DNA of 64,000 bases, taken from Paramacrobiotus metropolitanus. Its lineage: Eukaryota; Tardigrada; Eutardigrada; Parachela; Macrobiotidae. A program made the position numbers and the translations under genes. The notes under the pieces were generated by a model that was not told where the DNA came from, searched no databases, and was given only the letters and a program-made list of their open reading frames with translations. Within the stretch, counting starts at the first letter, position 1. Each line of letters starts with the position of its first letter. This document shows, piece after piece, positions 58,621 through 64,000 of this stretch. The stretch is from contig NW_026570341.1 of assembly GCF_019649055.1 (NCBI RefSeq), forward strand, positions 186,001 to 250,000, given 5' to 3'.

Positions 58621-61600
58621 CTATGACTGGTACTTTTGGGAATCATTCCCAAAGATCCCAACAATATGATGTTGCTTTACAGTCCAACCTAGTCCTGCAA
58701 GATCGTTCTGCAGACTGGCGTATCGCGTACTTTTCCTAGACTCAGCGTTGCGAAAACTTTCTACCGATTCAAAAGGTACTGTTATTTCAACAATATCGAT
58801 ACGTTTCAGTGACCTATTAATTACAGTAATATCAGGGAAAACGTTAGTTGTAAGAATGTCAGAAGGAATAGTGTCAACATGCGAAGAATAGGAATCAGGC
58901 GCTAGATCACACAGGACTTCGGTGTTCTTGTCGGTGTCCTTGATTGCAGCAGTTAATCCGTCAGCCAGTGCTTTGACGACACTGTTGTGCCTCCATGTAA
59001 AGCGCGCAGACTGTAATGAGACTGGACAACCATTAAGTATATGACCAAGTGTGCCAGCAGCATTATCGCATAATGGACAATTAGGAGTTACCAGTTTGCC
59101 CCATTTGTGGAGATTGGTAAAAGATGGAGCGACATTTAGTCGAGCTCGGTGAGAAAAGAACATGTGCTCCGTGGTAGGTCGAATTTCAGGGAAGACCAGT
59201 AACTGTCGGCGTCTTCCTCATTAGCAACACGCAGCCATGCACCTTGTTGTACAAGACTGGCCACGTGTTGTTCTCGCTCCAGTGTGATGATGGAGTGAAC
59301 ATGGGAAGACACATTGTCTTTGGCAGTGGCACGAGCTTTGTTACAGGCAGCGGTGCTGCCATCGCCAGCCACAATAACAGCACGGGCGCTATCAGCCTCA
59401 GCCTGAATAACGGGGGCAAACTGGTGCATGGGGTTAGACGGCGATTGTATCGCCTCCTCGGCGGCACACTGAACTACTGGGTCAGTACTAGAGATTAGAC
59501 AATCAACAATAAGACCACCTCTAGCTTGGTAATAGATGGTTTTGATAGATTTGAAATTAGCACCCTGCGGTAGAAACAAGGAATCAGTGTTAGCGCACTG
59601 AGGGAGGCGAAGCCACTTACGCAAAAACTTGTTGCTCAATGTTTGCAACTTATCAACAGCTGCCGGATTCAGATCGTGTACAGTTAAAAGGAAACGGATT
59701 GACTGAACAATATAGTTATTGTAAATCCACAATTTAAATTCATCACGAAGAGACAGCTGGTCAGTTTTAGAAGCAAATCCATTAAACAATTATTGATACT
59801 TTTATGAGCGTTGCGACGCTGGTTATTTGAAAAGACATACGAACCAAGAAATTTCATTGGTTCCGATTTTATATTAGGCACAGCAACTCCGTTAACAAAA
59901 ATTCAGTATCAGAAGCGACACCTCTTATTAAAGAAAAGACCTGCATTTCGAAACTTTTAAAAAAAGGCCCATCTTTGCCATTCGAACGTTAACTTCACGC
60001 AAGAGCTTATCCTTAGAACGTTTATTGTTTGTTATTAAAGTCAGATCATCGGCAAAAGCAAGGGCGACCACTTTCTCGTTATCGATTTCAATGCCGACAT
60101 TGTTTTCAGCTTCAAATACTCCAGTACCGGATTAAAACACAGAAGAAACAGGATACAGCTCATTGAATCACCTTGAAACAGGCCAACTTTAAAGGGGATG
60201 GGATTAGTGGTAAAATCATTATTTTGCACCTTAACAGTTAAGCCGTCATAATAGGCCAGAATATAATTGATGTAAGACGCGCTGATTTTATAGCGGGAGA
60301 GAACATCTTTTAACAGCTCGTGTCTCACTGAACCGTAAGCATTTGCAATATCAAGCCATGCTACATGCAAAGCATGCTTAAGCTTACGCTGTTTTTCGAT
60401 GATATGTTGCAGTTTCATCGAATGCTGCCCACAGCCGTTCATGCATTCGATGAAACCTTTCTGCACCGAGACATCAATAATATTATTTTTTGAACAAAAG
60501 AAAGGATACGGTTCGAGATAAGTGTATGCAAAATTTTGCGCAACAGCTGGTTAGGTAATTGGCCGATAGTTAGAGCAATCGCCAGCGTCACCGGCTTTGT
60601 ACAAAAGAATAGTGCGACCAACTTTCCAAGAAACTGGCGGAGTAGCGGTGGAGATAATTTTATTATACATCGCTGCTAAAAAATTGTGCAGTATAGGAAA
60701 ATTTTTGAAAACACCATATCCCAGTCCATCAAGCCCCGATCCAGTACGCCCTGATTTTTTCTTCAGTGCACGATTAATTTCCCTGCCCAAAATCGGAGAG
60801 TCGTTAAAAGACACGAAAATTTCAGGAGATTTTAATTCATTAAGCCAAGACAAATTCAGCGGCTCACAGGCATCCGGGTTGTACGTTTTCTCGAAATGGG
60901 ATTCAACATCGGCCTTGCTGGGACAGTTAGAATTAGCGTCACCGGTTTTTGAAAATTTTTCTTTAATGAATGCATACCGATTTTTAAGAAAAAACTTTTC
61001 ATTAGTCTCCATTTCTGACACTTTTTTCAGTTCAGAGATCCGATTGCTCAACCTTTTGTTCAAGACACGGAGATGCTGCAACGCAAACGCATCCTCTTCA
61101 GGCAGTTGAAAACCACGCGCCTGCAGTCGCCTACGTTTACGAATGATTTTAGTAATGCGACCGGCAATTTTAAATTTTTCATCAATTAATTCACGGGGAA
61201 CGGATCGCTTCATAATTTTATCAAAAAAAGTCGATTTCGAAGCAGTTTTACATTTAAGAATTTTAATAAAATAATTGGCTAAAGACCAAGTTAATAATTC
61301 AATAACAGTATCTGCAGAAATGTGACCCAGTAATTCAGCGCTTTTAAGCCGAGAAGTAATATCACCAATGAAATTTTCAAACCTGACAGCTACTTCAGCA
61401 GGGAGTGATTCCCAGTCTGGCGCGATGATCTTGGGACGGGAACAATTTTCCTGGCATATCTGATCGATACTGGGTGAGAGTTGGTCATTAGCAATAATAC
61501 CGGATAGTAAATTATATAAATCATCAACACTTTCGATATTGTAATTCACAATACGGATAGAAGCGGAAGCCATTTTCACACAAAAATTGAACGCATACAA
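58621..61600 (-). pseudogene. Non-LTR retrotransposon of the R2/NeSL-like type, frameshifted
   Basis: Read leftward, the coding sequence occupies 61600-60551, 60621-60439, 60466-60041, 59881-59684, 59789-59136 and 59163-58621, with frame changes between most blocks. The reverse transcriptase is clear: GRTILLYKAGDAGDCSNYRP, VAWLDIANAYGSVRHELL, FKVGLFQGDSMSCILF and LAFADDLTLITNN (FADD catalytic box, around 60050). A CPLCDNAAGTLGHILNGC zinc-knuckle-like motif follows, then FPDITVINRSLKRIDIVEIT, the PD...D-E core of a restriction-like endonuclease. This order (RT, CCHC, endonuclease) is that of single-ORF, site-preferring non-LTR elements such as R2, R4 and NeSL. It differs in sequence from the 47.5-50.1 kb element, so the genome hosts at least two such lineages. 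At least four frameshifts make it inactive unless sequence errors contribute. Confidence 0.85.
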
Positions 61601-62492
61601 AAAACAAGAAGGGTTTGAAATTCGGTCTGATGGTCAGTCGGAGAGCAAGGGTGATCGGGTGGAATACTGGCAAATTTCCGTCGGAAACGCCGAATATTTG
61701 GTAATCACACAAGCAAATGGTGGAGTTAACTCAGTTTAGTCAGTCTAACCGAAAGCGTGCAGCACGGTGCGAGCGATGGTCAAGACCATAATCAATCCAT
61801 CATTATGCACATTTTTTCCATACTGAAGTACTGCATTGTCCGTGGTGGCGTGGATGTGCAGGTACCACATTACATCAAAGGAAAAACAGTCTGCGCAGAC
61901 CGATACCGTGGCGATACGCCGCCACGTAAAGGTAACGGTCTGCTGGGAATCCCGTCATCGCCAGAATACCGTTCATGCGCGGTTCTTACTCAGTCTCTGC
62001 CCACTCAACGCTGACTCCGAGCAGCCAATGTTTTCGTTCTAAGAACTGTTGGCCAAGCGCTGCGTAATATCCGTCCTCCGTCCGTTGTCCGGGATATTAC
62101 AATATTACTGTGGAACTGAACGCAAAGGGAGGCTATTATCTGCGATAACGAGTTACGGACATTTTACCACTCACGTTAGCCGTAGCTAGCTAGCGGTAGC
62201 CGTCAATTCACCGCCGTGCAATTCGCTGACCGGCAATTTGCTAACCGACATGTTGTAACGAGAGTAATCAAATGACCGCCTTGTTTACAGTGTTGTTGGT
62301 TTTCTTTACTGTTCATTGGTTGTTGTTCTCACCGTGTAACTGAGTGATTCATCCTTCTTTTTCTCTACACTTTTACCGGGTAAATGTCAAACAGAATGGA
62401 ACACACTTTTCATAAGAGAAAGACTTGAATGGATGCTTGCCCTGCTTGTTTTAGCTTGTAACCCGCTTGTCCTGCTTGTACGCTTGTTGATT
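61601..62492. other. Intergenic, retrotransposon 5' flank
   Basis: No supported gene. Words such as CAATTCGCTGACCGGCAATTTGC (about 62219-62242) resemble GACCGACAATTCGG repeats at 63418-63495, which suggests another dispersed repeat on both sides of the fold-back element. Confidence 0.4.
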
Positions 62493-63190
62493 AAGGGATT
62501 TGGCCCGGTACATAGCACCAAATTCGTATACATCCACGGGAACTTTCGCTGTCGCGCACTCCTAAACACTTTTCTGCATTGCTTTATGGTATTTTATAGC
62601 CAAAAGATTTGTATCATAGGCGTGAAATTCGTTTTTGCGCGCAACAGCCGGTTCGGGAGTTATGGCTGTCAGAAAATTCTAGAAAGTTTTAATGCATTCA
62701 GGTAATCAGGTGTACCAAAAGTCTCATTATGGACCAATCTCATTCAAATTTGGCACGTAAATGCGCATAACAATGAAGATCGTTCGTACACCGATCCAGT
62801 GTTCTAGCATGTGTTACAAAATTAATTTTAAAATAAATTTCAAAAATTTTAAGATTCATTTTAAAATTCGAAACAAATCGTGGAAGTCTGGATTCGTGTA
62901 AGAACGATCTTCATGGTTACGCGCATTTATGTGCAAAATTTGAAAGGGATCGGTCTATAATGAGACTTTTGGTACACCTGAATGCATTTAAACTTTTTGG
63001 AATTTTCTAACGGCCATAACTTCCGAACCGGATGTTGCGCGCAAAAACGGATTTCACGCCTATGTATACAAAACATTTGGCTACACAGTGTCAAAAGACA
63101 ACCCAAAAATGTGTTTGGAAGTGCGCGAAAGCGAATGTTCCCGTGCATGTACCCGAATTTGGTGCTATGTACCGGGCCGAATCCCTTAAA
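62493..63190. repeat. Fold-back repeat with ~300-bp arms
   Basis: The left arm 62493-62800 is the imperfect reverse complement of the right arm 62892-63190; both end in AAGGGATTYGGCCCGGTACA. The loop is about 90 bp and AT-rich. A diverged relative lies at 45335-45790. The open frames it carries on both strands are mirror images and not genes. Confidence 0.85.
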
Positions 63191-63665
63191 CGCCTGAAAA
63201 GGACGTTGCTTTGGTTGACTCCTCGGGATGATGCACAGCTCATCCCGCTTGTCCTTGTAACCGTAAAGCCATTTCCGATTCACTGCTGGGCTGACGCCCG
63301 GCAGGGGCGACATTTCCATCAACAGCCCACACAACATCGTGGTACGGTCAGCACGCCAACCCACTAGAACGCCGGCATAACCGCCCGCGTTACAATATTG
63401 CTGACTTACACAGTCGGTGACCGACAATTCGGTTTACTACGAAATTGTTGACCGACGTTTTGCCGAAACATTCTCCTTGACCGACAACTCGCTTTTCGGT
63501 TTGATACGTTGGTTTTTGAATTTTTTTCACTTCTTGTCGTTTTTTCTTAGGTTGCTGTTTCAACCAACTGTCGGGTCATCGTTTTGTCGGTTACCAAAAA
63601 GTCGCCAGCGAGTTGTCGGTCAGCCGGACAGTGGTCAGCGAATTGTCAGTGTGTAGCGTTGGTAG
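63191..63665. repeat. Repeat of GACCGACAA / TTGTCGGT words
   Basis: The stretch 63412-63650 has several GTCGGTGACCGACAATTCGG-like words in both orientations and resembles 62215-62270. It is non-coding and ends just before a probable first exon at 63666. Confidence 0.5.
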
Positions 63666-63842
63666 ATGGAAGAACATCCAAACAGCGCAGCTACGGCTTC
63701 CAAAATTGTGCGCATTACCAATGTCGAGTCTTCGTGTAGCCACTCTTCATTCGGTTTGAGCAATTCCGAAAGAAAAAAACTGAAAAACCGGCTGGGCTGT
63801 CAGCCTCCTGTGTCTGGCTTGACAGGCTTCGCAGAAATATTC
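63666..63842 (+). CDS. Probable first coding exon of a gene leaving the window
   Basis: ATG at 63666 opens a 59-codon frame (MEEHPNSAATASKIVRITN ... GLSNSERKKLKNRLGC) ending exactly in phase at a strong donor, GTAAGT, at 63843-63848. The Ser-rich, then basic stretch RKKLKNRLG is hydrophilic. The product is not recognised, and there is no second exon in the remaining 150 bp. Confidence 0.4.
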
Positions 63843-64000
63843 GTAAGTACCACGTCGCGGAAATCTCTTGTTCTGTCGTCATCATTGGATTAAACGTCTG
63901 TTAGGACCGCCCACCAACTAACCTGGGGAGGAGAGACACGCCTACGGTGTGCAGTTTTATGATTCGGTGTAGGAGCCATCTTGGCTAGACAGGCAGAAAA

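Overview
This is a metazoan nuclear genome window. GC-rich exons sit in AT-rich introns with GT-AG borders, two deeply conserved housekeeping genes are split by many introns, and much of the rest is transposable-element debris. No bacterial operon or CRISPR structure is visible. The genes fit a small ecdysozoan invertebrate. The two divergent F-box proteins at 51.6-55.1 kb remind me of tardigrade lineage-specific proteins, but that assignment is an impression from memory.

Layout. (1) 1-20 kb is the gene-dense part. A nearly complete DDX23/PRP28 spliceosomal DEAD-box helicase runs leftward (start codon at 11752, C-terminus off the left edge). A head-to-head ribosomal protein eS12 gene follows (12825-14599), then a leftward very-long-chain fatty acid elongase (15507 to about 20025). 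A Mutator-like (MULE) element with long terminal inverted repeats and a 9-bp target duplication (218-2885) sits in a DDX23 intron. In four introns of these three genes the DNA next to an exon has been tandemly duplicated so that each copy carries the exon edge and its splice site. (2) 20.5-44.8 kb begins and ends with inverted copies of a repeat made of short palindromic units. Inside are a frameshifted homeobox-like gene, a divergent HECT-type ubiquitin ligase gene, and a direct tandem duplication of about 8.2 kb (27065-35283 and 35285-43497). Each duplicated unit carries the 5' half of the HECT gene, a short unrecognised exon, a decayed intron-bearing NDUFS2 (complex I 49-kDa) copy, and part of a DDE integrase-core gene. 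That integrase gene is complete only in the right-hand copy, where it has 4 exons and encodes 480 residues. (3) 45-64 kb is repeat-rich. It holds two different non-LTR retrotransposons whose C-termini look like restriction-like endonucleases. One (47.5-50.1 kb) is a single reading frame broken by one in-frame TGA; the other (58.6-61.6 kb) has several frameshifts. It also holds two convergent two-exon F-box-like genes, two fold-back repeat families, and a probable first exon at the right edge.

The conserved genes work in unrelated core processes: splicing, translation, lipid synthesis, ubiquitination and respiration. The distinctive signals are structural: splice-site-bearing tandem repeats in introns, the recent tandem duplication that truncated two genes at its borders, and several inverted-repeat families. 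Exon borders were read by eye from frame, GT-AG signals and similarity to remembered families, so small boundary errors are possible.
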